This document shows, piece after piece, positions 11,779 through 23,889 of a DNA stretch of 64,000 nt. Location: NCBI GenBank assembly GCA_030760725.1, contig JASWHV010000001.1, forward strand, positions 74,855,683 to 74,919,682. The letters are read 5' to 3'. How positions within the stretch are numbered: position 1 is the first letter of the stretch; the number at the start of each line of letters is the position of its first letter. The DNA comes from Neostapfia colusana. Its lineage: Eukaryota > Streptophyta > Magnoliopsida > Poales > Poaceae. Below the pieces are notes generated by a model that saw only the letters and a list, made by a program, of their open reading frames with translations, was not told where the DNA came from and ran no database searches. Both the position numbers and the translations under genes were made by a program.

Positions 11779-12558
11779 ATGGTTCGCATGATTCGCACCG
11801 CTCGCAAGTCCACAGGAGGGAGAGTTCCCGTAGTTGCCCTTGCCGAGAGAGAGGAAAGCCGTCCGGTGACGTACCTTTCCTACGGATTGGCAGTAGGAGG
11901 CTTATTGCGCCGTCTTCGGCGTATGCTCGAAGCCGCCGGCAACACGGGCAAGCTAATCATCCACTATAACTCCACCAGGACCATCCGTGAGAAGAGGAAA
12001 GAATGGAGTTCAGAGATGAGGATTATACACGAAAATTAGCTGCTTAAGATTCACCACTCTCCAGCTTGTCGAGCAACACAGGTCGATGCGGAGAAAGATG
12101 TCACCTGGGAGGCCATCACCTGCCAGAGCCACATCTATCGTCGCCACTTGGACAAAACTGAGTACATGTATGTCCTCCAACGTGAGAGTGGTACCACGGA
12201 GTACAAGTACCCACCAGTGCAGCAAGGGACTTCCCATGAGCACATGGACTTGTGCTTGGAGGATGCTGCTATGCTCAGCACTCGACTGCAGGAGTGTCAA
12301 CAAGAGCTTCAGGATGTCCGGGACACCCTGAAGGAAACGGAGGCGTTGCTGCGAGCCTGCTTAAAGGCGAGAGAAAGAGGAGATGGGAATGAACTGTGTG
12401 TCACCGTGAATGATACATGGACTCCTGACTCCCCGGATCGCCGAGCGATCAGGCGTCGTCGCACATCTCCACCAGCAGCCTCCCCACCCAAAGCAGAGTC
12501 AGAAGGAAGCCAAAATGATGAGGAAGATCCCGAGGAGCCAGCTCAAGAAAACGAGTAG
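11779..12558 (+). pseudogene. Extra ORF upstream of gag in C, with histone H3-tail-like N-terminus (one stop)
   Basis: The frame encodes 259 residues with a single TAG at 12037-12039, where element D has CAG. The N-terminus aligns gap-free from Met with histone H3: TARKSTGG is identical and in register, so Lys10 (counting Met) equals H3 Lys9. H3 Lys4 is replaced by Ile and Lys14 by Arg. A middle part has no family I recognise. About residues 170-205 (LEDAAML...QECQQELQDVRDTLKETEALL) look like a coiled coil, followed by a basic RRAIRRRRTSPP and an acidic tail. The start ATG follows directly on TTTTTGTTTTAG, a good splice-acceptor-like sequence. It lies 305 bp upstream of gag. Function unknown. 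Confidence 0.8.
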
Positions 12559-12862
12559 TGTAGAGTCCCTCCCTTAGTCAGCAAGATGTCGAATAGGTGA
12601 GTCGTTAAGTTAAGTTAATGGTGTGATAATGCTTGGTGTGTGACGTGAGTTGTGGAAGCCATGAGCAATTGTTCACAGCCTCGTCTTTAGATTGTTTTGC
12701 TTTGGTGTGTGAACCCACATGAAATAATATTGCATTTATTTTTGTGTGAAAAGTGAACCCTTAGAGAAGTATAACAAAGCCTCAACACTTCAAAGTACAA
12801 ACAAATGAAAGTAGTAAGATGATACTAAATGCTTTCAAATTAACATTGGTTGATTCTGCCAG

Positions 12863-15800
12863 ATGGCCGGAAGAGGAAAAGGACGTGCTGCCAACCCCGC
12901 CAACAACAACGATGAGGCATGCAACCCTCATCTTTCTGTAGGCCAGGACCGGGGTGGTCGCCGTGAAGGAGTTGATCCCCTCCACCAAATGCTGGAGAAT
13001 CAAAATCAGCTCATCCAGAACTTGACTCAAGTGGTGGCCAACTTGCATCAAGTTCCACCTCCACAAGCTGCACCACGCCAACCAAGGTTGAGTGAGTTTC
13101 TAGGAACTCAACCTCCAAAGTTTGCAAGTGCTACTGAACCTCTGGAGGCAGATGATTGGCTGAAGACCATTGAAAGTAAGATGAGGATCATACAGTGCCA
13201 AGGGTATGAGAGGGTGCTGTTTGCCTCTCATCAATTGCATGGACCTGCTGCTGATTGGTGGACCGCCTACATGGCCGCCCATCATGACCCTGAGAACATC
13301 ACATGGGAAGAGTTCAAGCGTAGCTTCCGCAACCATTACATCCCAAGAGGTGAACTCAAAAACAAGAGGAAGGAGTTCTTGGGACTGCAACAGGGAAACA
13401 TGACGGTGAGGGAATACCTCACTAAATTTACTCAACTATCCCGTTATGCCCCACGGGACATAGAGACTGATGAGCAGAAACAAGATTGTTTCATGGAAGG
13501 ACTTACCGCGGAGATGCAGTGTGCAATGTCCTCAAATGAGTATGAAAGCTTCCAAAAGATGGTGGACAGAGCATTTGTGGTAGAAAGGAAGCTAAAGGCC
13601 TTGGAAAATGAGAATAAGAGGAAGGTCGGTTGGTCACATCAAGCCTCGGGTAGCAACACCCGCCCCCGTCTAATGCAGCAACCTACAGGGCAGACGAACC
13701 GTGCTGTGATACCCTACTCAGCACCAAGAGGGTACAACCCGAACTACAGGCCTCCGGCAGCACCAACACAGCTACAACGTCAGTTTGTACCGCAGCCTCA
13801 CCCTGCATATCCACCTCGACCAGCAGTACAGGGACCTCCAAACCAACCCCAAGACAGCAAAGGCTAGGCACCTAAGGTTGGGGTGCAATGTTTTAGATGC
13901 GGTGAAATGGGGCACTACGCCCATAAATGCCCAAAGAAGAAGCCCGCACAGCCACAACAGCAGAATGTGATGCGAGGACGGGTGAACCACGTCACTATGG
14001 AGGAAGCGCAAGAGGCACCCGACGTGGTAGTTGGTAAGTTTCCTGCCAATTTACACCTTGCAACCCTGCTGTTTGATTCTGGTGCTACCCACTCGTTCAT
14101 TGCTCAAGGGTTTGTTAAGAAGCATGACCTAGCAACAACACAAATGAACCATATGCTAGCCATAAACTCTCCAGGGGGAGAAATAAAGACAAGACAAGTG
14201 TGTCCCAAAGTGAACCTAGACATTAATGGGGTGGTATTTACTGCCAACCTCATAGTGCTAGATTCCCAAGGGATCGATATTATTCTGGGCATGGACTGGT
14301 TAACCAAACATAAGGGAATCATCCATTGCTCGACCAGAACGGTGGAACTAACTCACCCTAGTGGCACAAGAGTAAAGTTTATAACAATACAGGAGCCTAG
14401 GAGGGACATTAAATTAAATCAAGTTGAGGTGAAAGTGGAGGAGATCAAGATTATCCGGGAATATCCAGATGTTTTTCCGGAAGAATTGCCAGGTATGCCT
14501 CCCGATCGTGAAGTGGAATTTGCAATTGAGCTAGTGCCTGGAACAGCCCCGATATACAAGAGACCTTATCGGATGGACTCCAAGCAGCTAGAAGAGCTCA
14601 AGGATCATTTGAGAGAATTGACGGAGAAGGGGTATATTCGCCCTAGTTCCTCACCATGGGGAGCTCCGGTGATATTTGTGCCCAAGAAGGACGGAACCCA
14701 AAGGTTATGTGTGGATTACCGTGCTTTGAATGAGGTAACCATCAAGAACAAGTACCCATTACCCCGCATTGAAGACTTGTTTGATCAGTTGAGAGGCGCT
14801 TGTGTGTTCTCGAAAATTGATCTCAGGTCGGGCTACCACCAAATCAAGATAAGGCAATCTGATATTCCCAAGACAGCTTTCGTATCTCGGTACGGACTGT
14901 ATGAATACACCGTCATGCCTTTCGGGCTGACTAATGCCCCGGCATACTTCATGTATCTCATGAACAAGGTATTCATGGAATATCTGGACAAATTTGTGGT
15001 GGTTTTCATAGATGACATTCTCGTCTTCTCCAAAGATGAAGAAGAACATGAGAAACATCTAAGGTTGGTGTTGCAGAGGCTAAGAGAACACCAACTATAT
15101 GCCAAATTGAGCAAGTGTGAGTTTTGGCTGAAGAGAGTTCCTTCTTAGGACATATAATCTCGGAGGGAGGAATCTCCGTAGATCCTGCCAAAATTGAGGA
15201 TATACAGAAGTGGAAGACCCCTGAAAATGTCGGGGAAGTTCGAAGCTTTTTGGGATTGGCTGGATACTATCGACGGTTTATTGAGGGATTCTCTAAGATC
15301 TCGAGACCTCTCACCAAACTGTTGGAGAAGAGAATCACATTCACATGGACGCCGCAGTGCGAGACGAGTTTTCAGGAGTTAAAGGAAAGATTGACAACAG
15401 CCCCGGTGCACGTTATGCCAGATATGCAGAAGAACTTTACGGTGTACTGCGATGCCTCTGGAAACGGGTTGGGATGTGTTCTCATGCAAGAAGGGCATGT
15501 CGTGGCATATGCATCCCGGCAGCTTCGGAAGCACGAGAAGAACTATCCTACACATGACTTAGAACTAGCCGCAGTGGTACACGCGTTGAAAATTTGGCGG
15601 CACTATTTGATGGGGAAGAGGACCGAGATATATACGGATCATAAGAGTTTGAAGTACATTTTCACACAGCCAGACCTCAACCTAAGACAAAGGAGATGGT
15701 TAGAGCTAATCAATGACTTTGATGTGGGCATCAACTATCATCCTGGGAAAGCAAACGTCGTGGCCGATGCTTTAAGTCGGAAAGTGCAGGTCAATAAGTT

Positions 15801-17331
15801 GAGCCTGAAATACATGCCTGCAAAATTGAAAAACGAGGTTATAAGGCTCAATCTATGCCTTGTGAATAGTGGTGAAGCCATCGCCATGGAAGTGGACTCC
15901 ACACTAGAGCGAGACATACGCGAGGGTCAAAAGAATGACGAGAAGATACGAGAGATCAGACAACTCATCAAGGAAAATAAAGCTCCTGGTTTTAGAGAGG
16001 ATGAACAAGGAACGGTGTGGCACGGGAAAAGAATCTGTGTGCCAGAAGTAAAGGAGATCCGTGAATTGATTTTGAAGGAGGCTCATGATTCTGACTATTC
16101 CATTCATCCTGGGAGTACGAAGATGTACCAAGACCTCAAAAGCAGGTATTGGTGGTATGGCATGAAGCGAGATGACGCGGAACATGTTGCTCTATGTGAC
16201 ACATGTCAGTTGGTAAAAGTAGAACATCAACAACCCGCGGGATTATTGCAACCACTCAAAGTGCCTGAATGGAAATGGGAAGAAATCAGCATGGATTTCA
16301 TCGTGGGATTGCCTAGGACCCAATCACGATATGATTCGATATGGGTCATCATTGATAGGCTAACCAAGGTAGCTCACTTCATCCCCGTGAAGGAAAGCTA
16401 CAGCGGATCCAAATTGGCAGAGTTGTACATGTCAAGGATCGTGTGTTACCATGGAGTGCCAAAGAAGATTGTGTTGGATCGAGGGACACAGTTCACCTCA
16501 AGGTTCTGGCAGAAGTTGCACGAAACCATGGGAACCCATCTGAACTTTAGTTCTGCCTACCATCCCCAAACTGATGGGCAGACGGAAAGAACCAATCAGA
16601 TCCTTGAAAATATGCTGAGGGCATGTGCACTCAAAAACAATAGGAGTTGGGACAAGAACTTACCGTATGCGGAGTTTTCCTATAACAACAGCTATCAAGC
16701 TAGTATGAAGATGTTACCGTTTGAAGCTTTGTACGGGAGGAAGTGCAGAACTCCCCTATTTTGGAACCAAACAGGGGAAAGTAAAGTGTTTGGTCCAGAA
16801 GTACTACAAGAAGCCGAGGCGAAGGTAAGGGAAATTCGCAACAATTTGAGGATAGCACAGACACGCCAAAAGAGTTATGCAGATGTACGAAGAAGAGAGC
16901 TCGTTTTCAACGTGGGGGACTATGTCTATCTAAAGGTGTCCCCTATCCGAGGACTTCGTCGGTTTAAAGTGAAGGGGAAGTTGTCACCTCGATACATCGG
17001 ACCCTTTCAAGTTTTGGAAAGGAAAGGCGAAGTGGCGTATCAACTAGAGTTACCGGCTCGTCTATCGGATGTGCACGATGTATTCCATGTGTCACAACTC
17101 AAGAAATGCCTGAGGACGCCTGAGGAGGTGTTACCCATGAATGAAGTGAACATAGCTGAGGATTTGTCTTATGCCGAGCAACCATACAAGCTTTTGGAGA
17201 CAATGGAACGCCTCACTAGAAATAAAAGAATCCGGATGTGCAAGGTGCAGTGGAAGCATCACTCAGAAGAGGAAGCCACCTGGGAGCGGGAAGATGAGCT
17301 CAAGGCACAATTTCCGGAATTGTTTTCTTAG
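12863..17331 (+). pseudogene. gag-pol polyprotein of element C (one stop, one frameshift)
   Basis: Start is ATG at 12863, right after TTGATTCTGCCAG. Gag is at 12863-13990, with a canonical CCHC knuckle CFRCGEMGHYAHKC near 13889. Protease DSGA is at 14075. Reverse transcriptase spans about 14630-15120, with catalytic FIDD at 15005-15016. RNase H is marked by TVYCDASGNGLG (about 15437). The integrase HHCC finger lies at about 16083-16213 and the DDE core at about 16290-16590. A GPY/F-like region includes SPRYIGPFQVL, and the chromodomain is CKVQWKHHSEEEATWE (about 17240-17290). A TAG at 13865-13867 interrupts gag just before the knuckle, and a 1-bp deletion near 15145, relative to element D, shifts the frame. 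All other frames are continuous. Confidence 0.92.
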
Positions 17332-17360
17332 AACCACCAATCTCGAGGACGAGATTTCTT

Positions 17361-17376
17361 TTAAGGGGGGTAGAGC
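17361..17376 (+). other. Polypurine tract of element C
   Basis: TTAAGGGGGGTAGAGC directly precedes the 3' LTR and is identical in element D (61124-61139). It is the plus-strand primer site. Confidence 0.88.
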
Positions 17377-20300
17377 TGTAACACCCCAAAAATCTTGTTA
17401 AGAACCCAAATCATGTTAAGAGGGGAGTTTAAAAATTTTTGGACGTGTTGCATGTTTTGCAAAAATTCAAATTCAAACTGAAATTCAAATTAAACTCAAA
17501 ACAGAAAAGAAATAGAAAAAGAAAAAGGAAAACAGAAAAAAAAACCGGCCAGTGGGCCGAAACCCACCAGCCGGCCCACCCAGCAACCGCGCCAGCCCGC
17601 AGCCGCGCGCGCTGTTTCCTTCCGCTGACAGGTGGGACCCGCCAGCTCGTTTTCTACCTCGCACCGCGCCAGACTCCCTCTCACCCGAATCAAAACCGAT
17701 CGGGATTTCTGCGTATCCCCGCTGAATTCTGTTCATAGGCGACGCGGACTTGATCTAAACCACCCCGCCGCCTTTCCCCATCTATAAAAACCCCGGCCTC
17801 GTTCTGTTTTTCCCACGCGATCCGTCGATTTTCCTCCGGTGAGAATCGAGACTTCTCTGGCGAATTCTGGCCGATCTACGCTCGGAAACTCCGATCTAAC
17901 TCGCTGGTCTTGATCCACCGCCTCCGGTGAACCTTGCAGGTGCAGAAAACTCGGTGACTTGCGGTGTAAACACAGCGCCGACGAGCCTCGCCGTGAATTC
18001 AACTCGGACCTCGTCGCCGATCACCTTCCAGGACCTCCGAGCTCTAGAAAACCCCCGAGGTGAGATCCCCGACCTCTCCTCCACCGATCTATGCCATAAA
18101 ATCACAGTTCTAGGAAGAATTCTCAAAGATCCGAAAGTCTCCGGCGAGATCGCCGCTTCCCGCCGCCGTGCGCCGCCGGCAGCGCCGCCCGCGTTCGATC
18201 AGAGCGACGTGGCCGCTTGTGCGCCGTTTATTTTAAATCGCACGGTAGGATTTAAATCCCCGCGTACCGGTTCGACGTTATAATCTCAGCCGTCGGTTTA
18301 AAATCGGACGGTCCACATCAGCCCCGCGTTATAAAGACTGGAAATCTTACGTGCTACCCCCTGGGGTTCTAGAGAAATAAGAGCTAGCCTCGGAAACTTC
18401 TGATCTAGCCCCTGGAACTTCAGAAAATCATGTAAATTCATTTAAAAATCAGTTTTAGCCCCTGGACTTAATAAAAATTAGGAAAAACCCCTCTGATAAG
18501 TGTAGCTATACCCCTGGAAATTCTAAAAATAATATTATAGTCCCTGTAGTGGGGTGAGTTTACCTTTTTAGCCCTGTTTAGTATTTAATTTAGGAAATTG
18601 AATATGTGACTAGTGTTAAAAAATTAAAAAGTGGGACAAACATATTGTCAAAATTTAATTAAAGACTTTCTCAGTATTTAGGAAACTTTGGAGTGAGACA
18701 AAAACATATTTTGGGCTGAATTGAATCTGTTTAATTTATTATTCACATTTAGTGACACATTTTTAAGTAATGAATAGTTTTAAAAAATAGGGAAAATAAT
18801 TGTGAAATAGTTTACATCAGAGGCCAAGGTCAAAATATGTTATTAAATTATTTAGGACCAGAACCTATTCTGTTTAGATGATGTGTATTACTAATTTCAT
18901 AATAAAGCACACATGTATGCATAGGAAAATAAATCTGAAAATATAGCAACTAGTAAATGATAAATGGAGTTTCTAAAATCCAAAGAATTCAGTTTAGGGT
19001 TGGTAGAATTTCTGAAGGCACATATGGAGAAGAAAAATATCTTTCATACATACTTGGTAGTAAAAAGGTGTAGTAGTTGAACATAAGGAATTTATTTAAA
19101 TTGGAAACTCATATATATATAGTAGGTAAGTATAAATGTGAACACCAAAGTAGGAATCATATACACATGATTAAAAGTGTATGCAAGCCACAAATCAACA
19201 CACATAGAGTAACCACAACACATATAATGGTGAATGACTTTCATAAATATGAATGTGTGGTTTGTATGAAGTGGAAGTGTGAACTATGTCTTATGGATTG
19301 TTGTTTTTCTTTTGCTACGTGTGGTGGTATGATGTAGAATCTACTCAAGAGCAAGTTATTCCTTTCCAAGATCAGGACTACCCATTTCAAGAGCAGCAAG
19401 AAGGAGGCAAGTGTCCTTGACCACTTTGATCCTATACTAGGATGTGTAGTTAGAACTATTTGCATTGTCAATTGAAATATGAAACCCATGTTAGGAAGTT
19501 TCCCTAGAATTGCATTACCTTGTTTCCTTGTAGCTTGGGTTGGGATTTATTTTATCATGTCATTTATTATTATGCATATGCTTAGCCATGCTTAGAATGG
19601 GATATTTGGGATAAGAGATCATCAGTTTATATTACCATACTCTTGAATGAGATATTGTGAGTTATGTAGAGGTAGGGATTAAGGCAAGTTGGATGTTTTG
19701 GTTGTGTGCTGGGTGCACGAGACTCGGGTTTGTGTTTGGTACTTGCCTGGATCCTAAGGACCGGTTCATGGAGCATGTAACCTGGCTTTACAGTGCCAAC
19801 CACATGCAGAGATGGGGCAGCTTGGCCAATTAATTAGGTGTATCCCCGACGTAGTATGGGTGTGTTGGATGGTGCGGGGAATAGGTGTCAGCTGGACTAC
19901 CATATGAACCGCAAGGCTCAAGAGGGGGCCACTGCAGCGGGGTTGGAGCGTCTTGTATGCTGTTAGGGGTGAAACCTCAGTGGGCCCACGCTCGTCGGAA
20001 ATCCCTTTGTAAAGGCTTCGTAGTGATCTCCTGGCTACACACTTGGGAAGTATGAATGTGGTTCGTAGCCACTAGCATAATGTTGGTTCTTTTAGTCCAC
20101 CCAGTAACGGGGGATGAAATCACTACATGTGGGTACAGTGATACAAACTCTGCAGAGTCAAAACTATCATGACAGCCGTGCTCACAGTTAAGAGCGGCTT
20201 GGACTTATTCACGATTAGAGGATTTATGGTTTTGGAAGTTGTGGATGTTAAACGGGGAGCTTAACATTGGAAATGATGTTATGGTTATTTGGTTATGATG

Positions 20301-20809
20301 ATGGGATGGAAGATTGGGACCATTTCACCTGTGTAGTTATGTAGGTGCTTAATAAGCTAAGGTGATAGGTATTAATTGCGTAGTGCTTTAACCATGAGTT
20401 CAACCTCTCCTTGCTCTAGCCATGCATGATATAATTTTCCCACACTTGCTGAGTACCATTGGTACTCAACCTTGCATATTTGTTGGTTTATATTGCTGCT
20501 CAGGTCAAGATAATGAGGTGGTGTATAATGACCAAGACTTTGGACCCGAAGAAGGTTTCTAGGTTCATGGAGACCCCCGGGCAACGCCTGTGACGGAGCC
20601 CTCAAGAATAATATTCCGCTGCTAGTTTATTTACTTGTGATGAACTTATTATTGTCCATCGAGACATTTGCTATGTAAGACTTATTTATATTCGACACTT
20701 GGCTTGTAATAAATGATGCTTCACTATTTGTCATCACATGTATGAGAAAATGATCCTGGCATACATGTGATATTCACTCGGTTGTTCTTCGGAAAAACTG
20801 GGTGTGACA
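17377..20809 (+). repeat. 3' LTR of element C
   Basis: Direct copy of 8130-11560 with scattered single-base differences. TATA box at 17783-17790. It ends GGGTGTGACA and is followed by CCAGT, the right target duplication. Confidence 0.94.
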
Positions 20810-21190
20810 CCAGTTGACCCAAAAAGCATAAGTTGTTGGGGTCAATCGGTCGGCGCATAGTAGCTTAACATGGTATCAGAGGCAGAGGTCTCGAGTTCGA
20901 ATCCTGGCGGGCGCGATTTATTAAAATAAATTGCAGCCGACTCCTATTCCACATTTGCGGCCTAAGAGAGCCTGTACGTGAGGGGGAGTGTTGAAATATA
21001 AGTGAATTGTCCACCCTTTCCCATCAGCTTAAGCTTTTGGGGTCAACTAGTCGAGGCATAGTAGCTTAACATAGTATCAGAGCCAGAGGTCTCTAGCTCT
21101 GATACCATGTTAAGCTACTATGCACCGACTGATTGACCCCAACAACTTAAGCTGATGGGAAAGAGTGGACAATTCACTCATATTTTAACA
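20810..21190. mobile_element. TRIM-like element with inverted LTR copies
   Basis: A small LTR (83 bp, 20989-21071, TGTTGAAAT...CTTAACA) is followed by TAGTATCAGAGCC, a tRNA-Met-type primer site. A second LTR end (about 20831-20870) is followed by TGGTATCAGAGG (20871-), and the purine tract GAGGGGGAG precedes 20989. This is the LTR-PBS-PPT-LTR layout of a terminal-repeat retrotransposon in miniature, with no coding capacity. At 21109-21190 the LTR occurs again in reverse, preceded by a reversed primer site (about 21096-21108), giving a near-palindrome around 21094. A further reversed end (8102-8129 plus 20810 onward) lies at the other side. Element C sits in it. Confidence 0.82.
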
Positions 21191-21920
21191 GTCGGTACCC
21201 CTGATTTCCCCGGGTGGCCATGTCGTGTTGGTTGTTCACCGGAGTATAGGGACGACCCTTGGGGAGCGCTCGTCTGCTGGTCGTACGGTGGCGGATAGGA
21301 GCTGTCAGACCTCTAGTGGCACCGGCGGGGAGAAGGGGGGACGGTGCTGCGCGTGGACGCCGCGTGCAGACCTGGAGTGGGGAGGCGGTCGGTACTGCTG
21401 TCGAGGTGCTCATCGACCTGGCGTGGGACGCCGGCGAGCTCGACAGTGGGCCAAACCCCGACGGCGGACCGGAGGGTGGCGAGGCGCGGAGACCCGAGGT
21501 CTAGTGGCAATGCTGGAGAGCGGGACCAGTGGTTGGCCGGGGAGTGGCCCTGTCCAACAGGAGCAGCTGCGAACTAAGGCAGGTGCGGCCCAGGCACTGG
21601 GGTGGCAGCGTTGCGCGGTGGCGTAGGGAGTCAAGCGACGGCTGGGGCGCCACCGGAGGGATAGGCCAGCACGCTGCTTGAGGGAGAGACCTACACGGGA
21701 CTCAGGGTGCCGATTGGTGTCGCAGGTGTTGGGTGTTCAAATCGGCAGTATGTTTTGCAGGTGAAAGGTGCCAAAAATGAGGTGCGGAAGGCAGTTTTAT
21801 CTTGAAAATCCAAGATGCCGGGGCACGGGTGGAAGAGTTAGCCGGAAACCAGGACTTACCTTACGGCCGCGAGATAAACGAGCCAAAACCGCAAGATATC
21901 AAGGCCAAAGGAAGACTTAG
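21191..21920. other. GC-rich stretch without recognised gene
   Basis: GC-rich sequence with overlapping open frames on both strands (about 21225-21630) that show biased composition and no recognised domain. It probably belongs to a decayed retroelement internal region, because LTR-like sequence follows. I see no gene I can name. Confidence 0.4.
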
Positions 21921-21929
21921 AGAATTTCG

Positions 21930-22410
21930 GGCTGAACTCGATAATGTATCACGATAATGTATCACTTAGGACTTGTTCGTGTCATTGTAAAATAAGATCT
22001 AGAAGGTGTAGGTACGACGTACATAGTCGTGCCTTATAGATAAGTTAAAGATAAAGAAGCAAAGAGTTTAAGTTAGAGATAGAGAATGATCGTGTTTAAC
22101 ATGGATTCCCAAGATGTGTCGGGTCTATTTAAAGGCAGCCTTCTGTCGAGATCAACACGAAGCTCAATCCTGATCAATCATTCGTATCTTTTACTTTTTC
22201 TTAATTCTTCATAGTTTTTCCTTAGTTTCATAGCTGGTTTGTAGATCTTTGATGCTTTGCCGAGAAAAACATTCGGCCATCTCCACGAAAGTGTGATAAC
22301 TATCCCATTCATCTCAGGGACCACTGAGTTTCATCTAAGTTTCGGAGCCTACCTCCGAAACAGACCAACATAATTGGATACTCCCCCGTGGAGCGACATT
22401 TTGGTGATCA
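21930..22410 (+). repeat. LTR/leader-like region of a Tat-type gypsy element
   Basis: A TATA-like CTATTTAAAGGCAG (about 22126) is followed by a pyrimidine-rich leader and then, downstream, by a gag reading frame in the same orientation. This is the order expected of an LTR and leader. Ends and duplication cannot be defined from a single copy. Confidence 0.45.
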
Positions 22411-22665
22411 AGCTTCACGTGCAACTCGACGATCAGTGAAGTTTGACGCCGATCAAACAGAAGAAGACATGGCTGAGGCTACGAGGAGGAAAGCCGACGG
22501 TCTGGTCGTCGATGCTAGTAATGTTATCGAGGTACAACTGGAACTCCCACTGATGCACACCACAACCTTAGAGAACAGGTAGCTAGAACACTCAAAGAAA
22601 ACGGGATCACAACTAAAGGGCACGTTAGGACTTACCAGAAGCCATACCCTGAGTACTTTGACACC

Positions 22666-23885
22666 ATGCCATATCCCAGAGGGTTTCGGGTGCCTGATTT
22701 TGCTTTACTGGGGAGGACTCCAAAAACCACACAAGAACACATAGGTCAGTTCGTGATTCAAGTCAGTGATGTATGCATCACTGATATACACAAGAATAGG
22801 TTGTTTCTCGTATCTCTATCTGGCACGGCCTTCAATTGGTTCACCTCTTTGCCTACAAGCTCTATAACAACATGGTCGTTCCTAGAAAAAAAGTTTCACG
22901 AGTACTTTCACAACAGAGAGTTAAATGCATCAAAGATGAGGGATTTTAATCAAGTTAAATGCATCAAAGATGAGACTGACCGCATTCTAGTGAAGGATTA
23001 AGAGATTAAGAATAGATGACGGGATTACTTTAAGGGACTATTAAATGATGGGAATGGGAGCACTATGGTTGAGTTGGATGACTCCTTTGATGACTCCAAC
23101 GGGCGGTTCGTGCGGAGGATACAAGAGTTTGAGGTTAAGGAGGCCTTAAAAAGGATGAAAGGAGGAAAGGCTCTCGGCCCTGATGATGTCCCTATTGAGG
23201 TGTGGAGATGCCTTGGGGACGTGGCAATAGTATGGCTCACAAAGCTATTCAACCACATTTTTCAGTCAAACAAGATGACTGAACAATGGAGGAAAAGTAT
23301 ATTAGTATCTATCTTAAAAAATAAAGGACATATTCAAAGTTGTACTAATTATTAATGGATTAAGGTTATGAGTCATACTATGAAGCTTTGGGAGAGAGTG
23401 ATTGAACACCGCCTGAGGAAAGTGACCAATGTCACTAAAAACCAGTTTGGTTGTTTCACAACGTAGAGAGTGAGCTCAGACTGTTTCATCTAACCACCGT
23501 TAAACAAAATTATAATGAAATTGTCCCAACTATATCAAAAGGTTTAGAGAGACCCGAAACAAATGTTTCAACGTAACAATCGGGGAAAAGGATTTGGCCG
23601 ACTTAGCTTTTGCAGGACTGTTACCATACTTGAGAGAGAACATGGAAGGAGGAGAATTTGGTGACATTAACCAGATTCTATAGCGTGTTGTAGCGTACGA
23701 GAACCGTGCCAAGGATAACAAGATGCATGGCCGGTTCAAGGAGGGAAACTACGGAAACAAGGAGAGGCAGAACGTCAACATCCTAGGCGAGGATTCGGCG
23801 AGCGACGACGACATGGAGGTTTACGTGGCCGAATGGGCAAAGAACCACAAAAACAAGCCTCTAGCTTGTGCATTCTTGAAGCCTA
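22666..23885 (+). pseudogene. gag fragment of a Tat-type Ty3/gypsy element, interrupted by a LINE piece
   Basis: PYPRGFRVPDFALLGR, then LVSLSGTAFNWFTSLP and a FHEYF motif, are typical of the retrotransposon gag (capsid) domain of Tat-like elements. The gag resumes after the LINE segment with ELRLFHLTTVKQNYNE, then CFNVTIGEKDLADLAFAGLLPYLRE (about 23570-23640) and a charged linker to about 23880. A frameshift near 23540 and a TAG near 23682 break it. It stops abruptly where minus-strand copia sequence begins, so protease and pol are missing. Non-functional. Confidence 0.78.
22922..23453 (+). mobile_element. RTE-clade LINE reverse-transcriptase fragment inside gag
   Basis: The frame reads CIKDETDRILVKD, then KEALKRMKGGKALGPDDVPIEVW (about 23130-23205), the N-terminal part of a non-LTR reverse transcriptase, and on to SHTMKLWERVIEHRLRK. 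Stops break it. It is flanked by near-identical tttcacaacagagagt (22906-22921) and tttcacaacgtagagagt (23454-23471), compatible with a target duplication. It lacks the 3' tail that RTE insertions normally keep. Confidence 0.82.
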
Positions 23886-23889
23886 GCCG

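Larger units (their letters stand above)
8130..20809 (+). mobile_element. Complete Tekay-type Ty3/gypsy chromovirus C (12.7 kb)
   Basis: Two long direct LTRs (3431 and 3433 bp) start TGTAACACCCC and end GTGTGACA. They flank a primer-binding site, an extra ORF, gag-pol with a C-terminal chromodomain, and a polypurine tract. The flanks ccagc (8125-8129) and ccagt (20810-20814) form a 5-bp duplication with one mismatch. The LTRs are nearly identical, indicating a fairly recent insertion. Coding defects are a stop in the extra ORF, one stop in gag and one frameshift in pol. The reverse-transcriptase, protease and integrase active-site residues are all present. Confidence 0.95.

Noticed and set aside
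20871..20920. tRNA-like sequence with gttcgaatcc
   Set aside because: It is the primer-binding region of the TRIM and shows complementarity to tRNA-Met. No acceptor stem or anticodon arm could be folded around it.
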